DNA of 64,000 nt from Fratercula arctica (lineage: Eukaryota > Chordata > Aves > Charadriiformes > Alcidae). The notes beneath the pieces were generated by a model. That model worked only from the letters and a program-made list of their open reading frames with translations. It did not search any database and was not told the origin of the DNA. The DNA is taken from NCBI GenBank assembly GCA_947846985.1, contig CANTUZ010000005.1, forward strand, positions 806,001 to 870,000. The letters run 5' to 3'. The position numbers and the translations under genes are program-made. Below, in pieces: positions 23,457 through 35,059 of the stretch. Numbering within the stretch: the stretch's first letter is position 1; every line of letters begins with the position of its first letter.

Positions 23457-26400
23457 TTACCGAGGCCACTGCTTTTCCTTATCTGTCAGGGGAACGTAGA
23501 TGACACCCATCAGTTGCGTTTCGACGATCTGCCCATCGCTGGTTTTGTCGTACTGCATCAGAACTTGGTTTGCGCCTTCGGGACCAACAGGCAATATCAG
23601 CCGGCCTCCCGGCTTCAATTCGTTCAGCAGCTGGCAAAGAAACCAGAATTAGCAGAGCCAAGAAGAGACAACAGAAACAAGCCGTGCTCTGAAAGTCGTG
23701 ACACCTTGAAAAGCACGAGCTTGGCAGCTTCATATCAGAGACAGAAAAAGCAGCTTCCAGTGGTTCCCTAATTACTAGGTTTTTTCAAAGCTACTGTCGC
23801 GGGCAGCCCATGGCAACAGACACCCAGCAGGACCACTCTTACCTCCTTTGGTACAGTTTCTGCTGCTGCGCCAACGTGGATGGCATCGTATGGAGCCTCG
23901 TCGGGGTATCCCTGCCTGCCATCTCCAACTGCAGCAGGAAAAACACGCAGAAAAGACTTTTGTTCTGATAACAACTCCCTGCAAAAAATAATTCATAGAA
24001 TCATCGAATGGTTTGGGTTGTAAGGGACCTTAACGATCATCCAGTTCCAACCCCCTGCCCTGGGCAGGGACACCTCCCACTAGATTCTTCCTATATCCTT
24101 TCAGTTGAACTCTAGATGATGAAAACTTTGCAACAAGACTGTGATGGGAATTTGAATTTTGTTGGTTTACTTTTTTAAGAAGGGGGGTGAGATTTCTGGA
24201 ACTGAGCAACGCGAGGAGTAGGAACAGTCAAAGCCAGGAGGCCCTTCCAGTAACACAGTGGCTTTGTGCAGGCCTGAGATTCCAGACACAGGAAGAGCTG
24301 ACCCAAGTTATCCCTCCCAAGAAACCACAACAGTGTGTGCAGGCCCATTCCAATAAACTAAAACCCAGGTGCGGTACAACCCCTCTGCTCTGAAGAGCGT
24401 CTCTTGCTGAATTAAGGTAGTGAGGGCTATGGTAAGACTGTTTGTACCATTAAACACCACTCGTTTACACCGCAGTGTTCAGGCCAGCGTGGCACGGGGC
24501 TTACTCAGCCACTGATTTCTGGCAACACCCTGGCAAGCATCAACGCAAACGGCAACAACTGCTCAGGGAAGCATAGCCCAGCAGGAGCCACAGCAAATGC
24601 CCCTTCCCAGGGGGGAAGAAGCGGCAGGATCCCAGAGAGCTCACCCACAAGCTTTACACGGCCAGAGCTGAGCAGCGTTGGATCATCTTCTTGGACGTTT
24701 CTGATGGACTCGTGTACCAGCTCTTTAATGTGATCTACGCCCACAGCTTTCCCTGTTGGGCCCATCTGAAAAGAAAAACAGCAGACAAACACCTAACACC
24801 TCCTATGTGGTAGAGAGGTATATTTTATAGGGCGAGTTACTCTGGGGAGTGGAGAATTTCCAGGAAGAAACTTAAGAGGAGAGTTTCGGAACAGGAGGTA
24901 GAAGTACTCTGTCCCCTGGTTTTAAGGCTGAGCAGTCCCAGTCCTATCAGCTACTTGAAGGATACACAGACACTGCCTATGGGGATTCCTGGTAATCCTT
25001 CATTTCCAAAGAAATATTTATTTGGTAGAATTAGCAGCTTCCATGGCAAGGCCAGTTCTTGACTAACCAATCTCCTGGGAAGAGTAACTTGACCAGCTCT
25101 CTAGCACTTCACAGAAAATAATTTCAGGAGTTTAAAAACCAAAGAAACAGACTGTGACTACTTAAGAAGCAAACCAAAAAGAACCTGCAATGGACTTGCA
25201 CAGAGGCTTAACGCACTCCTCTCGATCCACTCCTACAAAACATCCCACGGCAGATACAGCAGCCATTTAGATTCCAAAACTGACTGTATTTGGTTTTACT
25301 ACAAGCTGGTCTGGGACGAGTTTATCCCTTCCCCCCACAAGACACACGTGCCACTGCAGCAAGCTGCCCGTCCTGATGTGCCGCACCAGCTAGAACCGGA
25401 GTCCAGTGAGCTTACCATCCTGGCAAAGCAGGCCGTGAGATATCCACTTCCAGAGCCAACATCCAGCGCTTTCGCACCTTCCACAAGCTGATCCTTCAGC
25501 AATTCCAGTGCGTGGGCATGCTGCGTGGACAACAAGTACAAGGAGGTGGGAAACATCCCATTTTAGTTTCCTCTCCTAAGACTTTTTCTTGTTCTGAGCA
25601 TTATCTGCTCCGGTTTCAACACAGCACTCCTGGCATTTTGTCTGACATATTCAGAGTGAAATTCAAGTGTTTGATCTGGAAGAGCTGTTTGCAGGACAGC
25701 ATTTGGGAAGAGGTTCAGTAATAAGATGTGAAACAGTGGGGAAAAAAGGTCTCATGCAAAGAAGGTACAACATTAATGGTTAGCCTCAGTTGCACAGAAT
25801 TCCTGTCTAAGCATACTTTATAGCAACTGAAAGAGCACAGGGCAAACTCTTCTTAAAGACAAAAAAGCTTCACATATACAGTATGTAAAGAAACAAGTAT
25901 GATAATCACATCCACGGGATCCGTTTGACCTTTCTGCTTTAGTTTTTAAGAAACAATAAAATAAAAAATGGCAAACAAACAACTTCTTCCATTTCTGTTA
26001 AAAGTGAAAAGTTTCATCTTACCATATGCGGTGCGCTGATTGTAGCCTTGTATCCTAAAAGGAAACAAGTGGCAAAAGTTATGTGATACAGAAAATGACT
26101 ATTAAAATTACTGATATGAACAGTTCTTTTTTTCTCCCCTACTTTCCCCTAAAAATTTCCTCTGGATCCCACAGCTGAAACAGGGATGGGGTTTGCTCTA
26201 CCTGACCCATCGTAAAACCCAGCCGCTGTTTTGGGGAGAGAGCACCCAGCACGGGGAGCGGGACCTGCCCAGCCATGGCGTGCCCCGCTGTCCGTGTGAG
26301 GAGCACAGTCGATGTGCACAGCGAAAAAACGGTGATCGGTACTCACCGATAGATTGAGGAGAATCCATGTATGGGAAATACTTGATATAGTGACCTCTGT

Positions 26401-27976
26401 CCGTAGCCAAGAGCACATCAAACACTCGCTGGGATTTAATTATCCCCTTCTCTGGGAGAAGAAGGAAAACAGAGAGAGAAATAACTTAAATCCTCCATCC
26501 TGTAGCAAGGGGAGGTTTGGAAGGGGGAGGTACAGTTCAGGGAGTTAGTGGAACTGGGAGAATTCAGTGCTAAGAATCTGAGAAGGGACAGAAAACAAAA
26601 GCGCGGATGGAAGCATGTCCTTTTCAGTTTCTGCTACACCGAAGGAAATCTCGTTATGGTCCCAACCCTCAGCCCGGTCTCTCAGAGGATGGTGACTTTC
26701 ACCCACAGTGTTTCTGGGGCTGCCAAAGTAACCAAAGATAAACAGAGTCACACTTTCACTCCTGAAAGCAGAGACTCTGACTCAGGAGCACTAGGACGGT
26801 AAGTAAAGTTAAGTTAAGACTGATGACTGCAGAAACATTCCATACCCCTTCACACCTCATCTCTGAGGGAACTCTTCTAGGGGAAAAACCAGCTTTGGCA
26901 GCAGGGAAAATTCAAAGCTGTTTTTCAGTGCATCCCAGCCTCCTGCCCAGAGCATCGCACTGGAGGGGAAGCACGGGCTGAAGGCGCGTCAGCATTCGGG
27001 GGCTCAGAGTGATGTCTCACTGTGTAGCGTTTTAAAAGGTGTCATGCATTTACCCCTCCACAGGAGTGGAAGGAAGGCCATAGATAGAAGCATGGGCAGC
27101 AGGGCGAGGGGGGGGATTCTGCCCCTCTGCTCCGCTCTGTGAGACCCCCCTGCAGCGCTGCCTCCAGCTCTGGGGCACCAACAGCAGAAGGACACGGAGC
27201 TGTTGGAGCGGGGCCAGAGGAGGCCCTGGAGATGCTGGGAGGGCTGGAGCCCCTCTGCTGTGGGGACAGGCTGAGAGAGCTGGGGGGGTTCAGCCTGGAG
27301 AAGAGAAGGCTCCGGGGAGACCTTCCAGCCCCTGCCAGTCCCTCAAGGGGCTCCAGGAAAGCTGGGGAGGGACTCTGGATCAGGCAGGGGAGCCGTGGGA
27401 TGATGGGGAATGGGTTTTACACTGGCAGAGGGGAGATTGAGATGGGATCTGGGGAAGAAATTCTGTGCTGTGAGGGGGGTGAGCCCCTGGCCCAGGTTGC
27501 CCAGAGAAGCTGTGGCTGCCCCATCCCTGGAGGGGTTCAAGGCCAGGTTGGACGGGGCTTGGAGCAACCTGGGCTGGTGGGAGGTGTCCCTGCCCAGGGC
27601 AGGGGGTGGCACTGGACGCCTTTTAACGGTCCCTTCCAACCCAAACCATTCCGTGATTCTATGATAGCCTTTCCTGCCACTTCTGGCGTAACATCTTGTT
27701 TCCAATTATAAATAGACCGAGTTCAGCCTGGGACAAGCGCTGAAACGCAGGCGATATTAACTCCAGCATTTCAGAGCGAACAGCATCGCGACGTACCGCT
27801 GTCGAACGCCAAACGCCTGCACACCGAGGCGCCAGCGCGTTCCCCCGGGGCCGGTACTCACTGTAGAGGTTGTTGACGAGCTCGGGGTGCGTCTTGCCGC
27901 TGGAAGTCCAGGCCATCGTCCTGGCGAAGAGCAGTCCCATGAGTGCGAGGAGGGCGGCGGCCGGCAGAGAGCTCAT
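23457..27976 (-). CDS. PCMT1-like protein-L-isoaspartate O-methyltransferase
   Basis: This enzyme family methylates L-isoaspartyl residues with S-adenosylmethionine to repair aged proteins. Coding exons, in order: 27976-27862, 26451-26347, 26054-26023, 25520-25416, 24765-24645, 23928-23843 and 23630-23457; junctions are GT-AG and phases agree, giving 245 residues. Key motifs: the LLATDRGHY and [10 protein letters not shown] blocks, the SAM-binding loop LDVGSGSG (about residues 103-110), [22 protein letters not shown], and the C-terminal block GRLILPVGP...[14 protein letters not shown]. From the internal Met at 27916 (MAWTSSGK) the protein is 225 residues, close to the 227 of human PCMT1. The upstream ATG at 27976 adds a hydrophobic 20-residue leader. 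It differs from PCMT1 at many positions and ends in PR, without the RDEL tail of one PCMT1 isoform. It is probably the fish/bird 'PCMT-like' paralogue; I do not expect it at this site in mammals. Confidence 0.92.
23990..24085 (-). mobile_element. Short CR1 3' tail fragment
   Basis: Reads as CR1 in antisense: CATAGAATCATCGAATGG, GGGACCTTAACGATCATCC and CCCTGCCCTGGGCAGGGACA. It is about 95 bases, in the intron between exons 5 and 6 of the PCMT-like gene. Confidence 0.85.
27085..27665 (+). mobile_element. CR1 LINE 3' end in intron 1 of the PCMT-like gene
   Basis: A longer, well-preserved CR1 copy. It includes the upstream phrase GGGCAGCAGGGCGAGG also seen at 63.78 kb, the GGAGCCCCTCTGCTGTGGGG block, and the full 3' tail ending GATTCTATGAT. 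It is antisense to the host gene. Confidence 0.92.
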
Positions 27977-28931
27977 CCCACGGGGAGGGCGGCCTGCCGG
28001 GGGGGAATTCACACCCCCAAACTGAATATTTCCTCACTGCGACACAATCCCGCACTTTATTATACCATCCGAGGAACGCCGGAGCTCGCACGTTGCACGG
28101 GGCAGGCTGTCAGCCCGAGAATCGACACGGGCTCCGGGCCCAGCCCCGGGAGAGGACAAGGCCCGCGCCCCGGCACAGGGAGAACCTTCCTCCCCGGCCC
28201 GGCCTACCCTTGCTGGGGAAGGGCCCGGTGCAGGCCCCAGCCGCCCGCCCACCGCGCGCCCCCGCACCAGCGCGCCCGCTGCCCGGCGTAACGGCGCACT
28301 CGCCTCCGCCGCGCAGGAAAACTTCCGCCCACCGCCAAGATGGCACCGCGGCGGAGTCACTTTCCCCTCACGCGTCCCGCCGATTCCCCGCCTTCCGCCG
28401 GGAGTCGGGCCAATGGGCGCCCTCTCGGCGTCGGGAGAGCGCGGCGATTGGCCGGAGCCGGACGCCAGTCGAGGGGTGGGGAGAAGCCGTTGCGGCTCCT
28501 GGTGTTTACGGTGCGGCTGCGGTGGTGGCAGCGGCCGAGGCGGGTGCGGGGACGGGGACGGGGACGGGGACGGGGACGGGGACGGGGACGGGGACGGGGA
28601 CCGGGACCGGGACCGGGACCGGGACCGGGACCGGGACCGGGACCGGGACCGGGCTCGGCCGGCCGCGAGGAGTGGCACCAGGGGCCTGGGTGGAGGGTCG
28701 CGGCGCCGGCAGGGACAGCGCGGCCTGTCCCTGCGGGGTCTCTCAGGCCCCGCCAGGCCCCGGGTATAAACGCCACCCGCTGGGGCCTGTGGTGGCTCTC
28801 TGGAGGGAGGCCGCGCTTCCCCGGGGGGTGAGGGGTCCTGCTGACACGCCTTGGGCAGAGCGGGGTGGACGGGGGAGGCCGGGAGGGAGGGTTTTCTGCT
28901 CGCTGTTCATCACTTAATTCCGCCCCCCCAG
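27977..28931. promoter_or_regulatory. Bidirectional CpG-island promoter (PCMT-like gene / CCDC32)
   Basis: The two start codons are 965 bases apart on opposite strands and the space between is one CpG island. It holds a good YY1 match (CCAAGATGGC, 28335-28344), an ETS-like ACTTCCG at 28321, and several CCAAT-type or GC-box motifs near 28410-28450. A non-coding first exon of CCDC32 must lie here, because the ATG exon begins with an acceptor (CCCCAG at 28931); I could not place its donor. Confidence 0.65.
28548..28650. repeat. Hexanucleotide repeat GGGGAC x9 then CGGGAC x8
   Basis: Nine uninterrupted GGGGAC units (28548-28601) pass directly into eight CGGGAC units (28602-28649). It is a perfect two-block array with no interruption, inside the CpG island and about 290 bases upstream of the CCDC32 start codon. 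Runs of four G residues every six bases on the plus strand could form G-quadruplexes. Confidence 0.98.
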
Positions 28932-28940
28932 GACTTCACC

Positions 28941-31900
28941 ATGAGGATGATTGAGAGCGTTGACTCCGTGGTGGCCAGGTCCAGCGAAGACCTCTGGGCT
29001 GAGATCTGCTCCTGTCTGCCGCATCCCGAGCAGAAGGATGCGACCGACGCCTTCACAGACTCCTTCATGGATTCCTACGCCGAGGGAGGGAGCCAGGGCA
29101 GGGGGTCAGATGCCTCTTCTCAAACAAATGTGAAGCCCTGGGCACCCCTGAATGATTCCGAGGTGTATTTAGCGTCCCTCGGTGAGTGTCTGGTAAGGCT
29201 TCGTCTGCTCCATGTGCTCAGATGACAGCTGTGACTCTGTCTGTGTGGCTGCGGTGACAGTGCTCACAGCTCTGGGTGGAAAGACATCTCACAACTATTT
29301 AATAGAGCGTCCGATTCATTTACTGCAAGAGCAGTAGTGGAAATGAGAAGCACAGTTGTAGCTTCTTCAGCCTTGCCACAAAAAGGAACTTTTTATCAAG
29401 TACCAACCAAAGAATTTGTGGTTTTTTTTTTCCTGCAAAATAAGTGGGGCAGGGACATTGCTGGTTTTCCTCTGGGCAGCACATAGTTCCACTGTAGTTG
29501 ACTCGGGGAGGGGAAATGCATTCTGAACTCACTGTAGAGCCTGTGTGTTTTGTGTTACCAATATTTGTCTCATCCTTTTTATGGAGTCTTGGGAGTGGAA
29601 AGAGAAATGTGAAATTTGTTTCTGTGACCTTTTTTCTGGTTGGAGATGGTGGGGGGCAGGTGAGAGAAAGAAAGCTCTGATGCTTTCCCAAATAGTGCCT
29701 GCTAGAATCTGTATTTTAAGATGACAGATCATGCAGATCATCTTTGTGCTATTGCTTCTCTTAATTCCTACCTAAAGCCATAAATTGGTTGTGAACAGCC
29801 GAACAGCTGATAGAAACACTCGATAGGAGGGGTGATAAGGTTACCAGTACTGGAGCTAATGCTAACTGGCTAGCACAGCGAAGCACTGCAGTCTTTAGCT
29901 CTAAGGCCAGGGAATTTGTCACCCTGTTTTAAGTATTTTCTACTCCCTTCCCAGGCCTCGTCAGCATTCAGCCCCAGGGCGGATGCTCCTGTTGCCTGTT
30001 AGGAGGAAGCTTTGGGGTTCCCCTGCTCTCCAGCAGCTGGACTGCTACTCCCTCCACTCGTAGCAAAATATTCCATCTTTAGAGCTCTTTTTTTCCCCTT
30101 CTTTCCCTCCTGTGGAGTTATTTTTAGCCTGGGTCAGTTTGTAACCTGGTTTGCAGTGCAGCACATGCGTCTTGGCGTGCATAGGAAGCAGCGGACAGAA
30201 ACAGGGCAGGAGGAACAGGTGGCAGAAGGAGCTTTTTAAGCTTGTATTTCCGCTAGAGCTTCCATCTTGCCTTAGTTGCTGTTTTAGACTGTTACTTCAC
30301 AGTACACTAAGCAGAGCTCTTAGTACCAGATGAAGGGTGCCACAGCAACAAGACATAAATTGCTCTTCTGGTATTAATTACTGCTGCAGATCTGACTTGT
30401 TCAGAAAATGCCAGTGAATTAATTTTTACAAGCAGGCTTGAGACTCCATCGGTGTCTGTTTTCTCACAGCCAGGATGAAAGCATAACGCTAGCACGAAGT
30501 TTCTCTTGGATATTACAGCTAAATCAACAGAAATATAAACCTGTTCTAGGTTAGTACCTGGCCAGGATTAGCGATTGTGAAATCATGGCATCAGCCTGGC
30601 AGTATGTTTGGACAGATAACGATAACTCAAATCTGAATTGCTAGGGCTGTCGGTGACAGCTCAATTCTGTGACACAAGACAACCTCCAAAAAGCCCAAGA
30701 GGTGGCCCACAGTCTTGCGAACTAGCCCAATTCAACTAATGATGATACGCTTTTCAGTAAAAAGAGTGATTACAAGTCAATACCTGACCCAATTTAAGGA
30801 GTTAAACCATTATAACAGGAATTTGACCGGAGGAATGAATTAAATTTGCTTTCTTGTGGCTCTGTGTACTGTAGTTGGGTTACCCTGCGTCTGGTAAGGA
30901 GGTGCTTTTCATCATCCCCTGTGGCCGAGAAACTCACCACATTCTGTTACAAGATATCCAATACCAGTAATAATACTGCTGCGCTTGCATTTTTTTTCCT
31001 TGGTTTGGGCATTGTTTGGATTCACGCTACAATTAGTGTGATTTATATTCCATGGCAATTTGCATGGATATTGTGGGAATTTAATGCCTGTGAGATCTGA
31101 ACCCTCCTGTGTGGAAACTGAACCGTAAGTGTGAAAGTTAAACAACTCAAAAATGGGCAGAGTTGACTGATTGCATAAACCTTATTTCCTTCAGAAGCAT
31201 CACCTAAAAAACATCATCTTGTATACATACAAGAAAAACAGTCGTGCAGACTTGAAATACAGAGGGAAAAATGACTTTTAAAATATGACTTAGTCTTGAA
31301 AAGTTAATTTAACTTTTTTGCTATGGAAAAAATACTTCTTTTCTTCCCTTTCAGAAAAATGGAATAAAGATAATCATGTGCTCTCCTTTGCCTCTTCACA
31401 GAGAGAAGACTGATGAGAATTAAAGGCTTGTCACAAGAGGTGACCTCCAAGGACATGCTGCGCACTCTCTCCCAGGCTAAGAAGGAATGCTGGGACAGGT
31501 TCCTGCAGGAGAAGTTCGAGTCTGAATTTTATGTAGAGGGACATGACTCTGATGAGAGGTAATAAGCAAGTCGATGAGAAGGGATTACCACTTACTGCGT
31601 TGGCAAACAGACTTTGTTTCTGAAAGACTAAAATAAGGTTTTGTCAGGATTTGCAATAGGGCGTTACAACAAAAATACCGTCTCATTGCAGCTTGGTAAG
31701 GCTGTCACAGGATTTCTGAAACAGTTGGATAATGCCCATTTGCATCCTACCAGAGGGGAACACACAGAGCACGTAGGGTTTCAGCTTTCAGTGCTGTTCA
31801 CTTGATTTTTGCATCCCTCAGACTGGGGTGGAAACAACTGGAACCGACTTGATAATTTCCCTCGTTGCATTTGGGGTAGGGAAGGAGTAGAGCGGAGGAG

Positions 31901-33535
31901 GGGATGTGTGATGTGTCTCAGATGGCTTTTTTTAAGGCTTAACTTCAAAAGTGAAGCCCAGGCCATTCCCTGCCATGCTTGTAAGGGCCCAGTTAAGCAC
32001 CGCTTCAGACACAAGTGGGATTTGAAGTTCATTACAGGGTTGGTACCGGTCCTGAGATTAGATTTCCTGAGCGGCTCTCCCTTCCATGCCTCTCTTACAA
32101 TGCAGCTGCTCTCTCACCCATTACCCTTTTACGGATGGTGTATGAATTAAGAGGAGGGTCCTTTTCTTTAGCAATCTCACATTTCCAATCACTTATAATG
32201 CTCTCCATTTTTCTCCTTCCTGAGCTGACATTTTTCATGATTGCCTCTAGCTGAAAAGAAGATTATTTTTCTCCCTTGAAGAAAATCTACTTAAGCTAGT
32301 TTGTGAGTTTAAGTATGAAAAATAATCCATGTTTAGAAGGAGTTCTTAGATTCTTTCTTTGACCAGTTAACTTCAATGTGATTTGTATTTAAAAACAAGC
32401 TTCTGTAGACATATGCGCTCTTTCTACTCTGTTTTTAAAGGCTGGGGATGTTATCCGTGAAAGAATTTTCCTCCTTAGAATTGGCTGTGAAGTTAGAGGT
32501 CACTCCCGAATGCTTCTGAAGTATTTGATTCTCACCCACCAACGTAATTAAACAAGCCTTAACTTTTAAGCGCACAGATAATTTCAAGGACGTTACCAAG
32601 TGAAATTCTGCTCTTGTGAAAGAGCAAGTTAATTTTGTTGTGGCAGAATTGCATGGCCTGAATCACACTTCCAGAAGACGAGCACACAGGCACATATATT
32701 TAAGAATTATAATATTAAACTTTTAGGGTTATAGTCAGCATTTAAACAAAGACAGGGGTAGAGCTGTTCTCGTCAGACCAGTTACCGTGAGATAGGCTGT
32801 AAGAGAGGAATTATGCTAGTATATATTTATAGACATCTATAGAATCCATAGCATGGTTAGCATTCCAGAATGTCCACATACTGCCTTTTTCTTCTTTAAT
32901 CTTTTGGTTTTATTAACGCTCACACATTGTTATATGTGCTTCCTGTTTTGGTTTTGTTCCACCCCCTTCCTCCCCTGTATTTCCTAATCTTCATCACAAT
33001 TAAGTAGCTGTTGTTTTGTTGTAACGTTAGTTTTCTTACTTTCAGCCCAGAAGGATGGAGATGGAAGTGTAGTTACAGAGACAGACCAGTACTTCAGGAA
33101 CATAAAGGCTGATGTACCTGCTGAGGATTCTTTTCCTAGAGAAAAATCTGAGCGTAAAGCTTCTCTAGCCATAGTTGAAAAAGCCCAACTACAGCAGAAT
33201 GTCTTTCTAGAATGAAAGATTCCGCTTTCTCCTCTAACACAGGGATCAGTCTCACGACAGACCTTATCCGCGGCAATAGGAATATCTACAGAGGTGAAAG
33301 AAATATATAGGGAGGGTTTCCCAGACACGTTTTTCATACATTGCTGTGGGGCTTTGTTGCTCTCTTGTTTGACTTTGTGTCTTTGCTTGCCCTCAGCACG
33401 CTAGAACACCTGAAGCGATGGCTGCAGCCTGACAAAGTGGCCATCAACACGGAGGAGGTTCAGTGCCTCATCCCTCCGGAGTCCCGGCCAGAGAAGCAGG
33501 AGAGCGAGGAAGAGCCGCCAGCTGCAGAGCAGTGA
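28941..33535 (+). CDS. CCDC32: CCDC32, AP2 adaptor assembly factor
   Basis: CCDC32 is a small protein reported to help assemble the AP2 clathrin adaptor. Coding exons: 28941-29181, 31402-31558 and 33397-33535, with GT-AG junctions and matching phases, giving 178 residues (human is about 185). Hallmarks: the N-terminal DLWAEICSCLP block, the KPWAPLNDSEVYLASLE block crossing the first junction, the helical RRLMRIKGLSQEVTSKDML and AKKECWDRFLQEK segments, and the C-terminal LEHLKRWLQPDKVAINTEEV and LIPPES blocks ending in AAEQ. The ATG at 28941 has an ACC before it and lies 9 bases after an acceptor, so the first exon is non-coding. A possible alternative last exon lies in the second coding intron (see 33046-33215). 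The gene is divergent from the PCMT-like gene. Identity is secure. Confidence 0.96.
33046..33215 (+). other. CCDC32: Possible alternative terminal exon of CCDC32
   Basis: A strong acceptor (TTTCTTACTTTCAG, ending 33045) opens a stretch that reads 55 codons to a TGA at 33213 with a protein-like composition (acidic and basic residues balanced, few rare residues). That frame fits splicing straight from the first coding exon (ending 29181), skipping the second. Spliced from the second coding exon (ending 31558) instead, it adds 22 residues before a TGA. No transcript evidence is available, so this is a hypothesis. Confidence 0.35.
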
Positions 33536-33868
33536 GCTACACGCCAGCCGTGCCGCAGAGCTGCCTCTTGTCCCAATCCTGAGGAAGTATCCAGTGGTAG
33601 CAATGAGGGGGCAGAGGGGCAAAAGTGCCAATTATCAGTCATTTAAAAAAAACAAACAAACAAAAAAAAAACCAAAAAAACCTCCAACACACAAAATCCC
33701 CAGCTCTGGACCTCCAGAGCCGGTGACTGGCACCTGTTATGGACAAGAGCGGAACGCCTGTGACACTGAGTACGCTGGACTGACATCTTTCTTTGATCTT
33801 CTCCCAGCCTGTAGCAACCTAATCATTCCAGTCTGAATGTGACTAGTTTGTAATTCATCAGGAGACAC

Positions 33869-35036
33869 ATTAAACAAGATAAAAAAAGCAGTTGTTCAGG
33901 AGCATCAGAAAACGTAACGGTCTAGAATAGAACAGATAAAACCACTGATTCAGTTATTCTTCCTGGCTTGTACCTTTTTTATTACTCAGTTGGGCTTTTT
34001 TTTTTTCCTCCTGCAAAGTCCACTGGGGTGTTTCCTTAGATCTTCGCTGTTTAAGTCGGAGTTGGCCCTGAGCTGTGCCTGCAGGAAGACAGGTATTTCT
34101 CACCTACATGAATTTGGAACCCTAAAGGAAGCTACCATCGCAATCATTAAACTGATGGTATCGTCGACATTGTAACTATTTAACATTCCTCTCTGTGTAA
34201 TGTGCCCTCCTACCGTATTGGCCAAACTCTCTGTTATAGAATAGGCTGGAGGAGGAGGTTTGGTTTTTTTTCTTCTCTTGGTCATTTTGTACCTCTTCGT
34301 TATCTCCTTCAGCCTCCCCACATGAGGGTCAGGTGAGATTCTGTATCGGGAAACCAAGAGCAATAACCAAGGAGGCCACAAATAACTTGTTTCCGCCACA
34401 GATTTACATGGAATTGTCTGACTTTAAACATGTTCTAGTATTTAATTGTTTTGCACCGTTTAGCTCTGCAGAGGGTTTATTTCCCATTACTAATCAAAGA
34501 ATCTGTAATCATGTACTTGTATAAAACTGATTCTTCTTGAACCTGGGCTTTCTGTCTTGGCATTGACACACAGGGTCAATAGAGGGAAGCAGCGCACATC
34601 GTCTGTCAGAGAAAGCTCATTAGGACAGAAATTGTAGGGGTGGTTCTGGGAGCTTACGCACACTAGATTCATACCGGGTTCATTCCATTTTTAAAAGTAG
34701 CTCCTTGATAAGCATTGCCTGTCTCCGTGCCGTGATAAGTGATGCCGTTACCTGCGCTGCTGACAGCTGTTACTCTGTCGGTGCCTCTCCATCCGTGGCA
34801 TGACTCAGTGTCCGTGTCCACGACCAGCTTTGTCAGTGTAACACCCCCCGGGCTCTCCTGTCACGAGAGTCGCTCTCGTAGTTCTCCACTAGAACACACA
34901 CTTTTTTTTTTAAAAAAAAACTTGAGAAATACAGTGAATCACCTGTATGTCAGTGATACGAGACTCACAAGTCTCATGTCTTGTTGGAGGGTGGGTTTGT
35001 CATCTTTTAAGTGTCTCTCTTATCTCCAAAAATAAA
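33869..35036 (+). terminator. CCDC32: CCDC32 3' UTR with candidate polyadenylation signals
   Basis: After the stop at 33535 come an A-rich stretch (33642-33680), a variant signal ATTAAA at 33869 and a canonical AATAAA at 35031. Either could end the transcript. A T10/A9 near-palindrome lies at about 34.90-34.92 kb. I see no coding sequence. Confidence 0.35.
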
Positions 35037-35059
35037 TCTGCTTCCCTGTACAGACACAG

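Noticed and set aside
27977..28012. Extension of the PCMT-like protein starting at 28012
   Set aside because: The codon is GTG. The first ATG in frame is at 27976.
27943..28917. Plus-strand frame of 324 codons with GTGTGT, and the sister frames with RGRG/PGPG and GDGD/RDRD
   Set aside because: They exist only because the hexanucleotide repeat and CpG island lack stops. They overlap the promoter and the first exon of the PCMT-like gene on the other strand.
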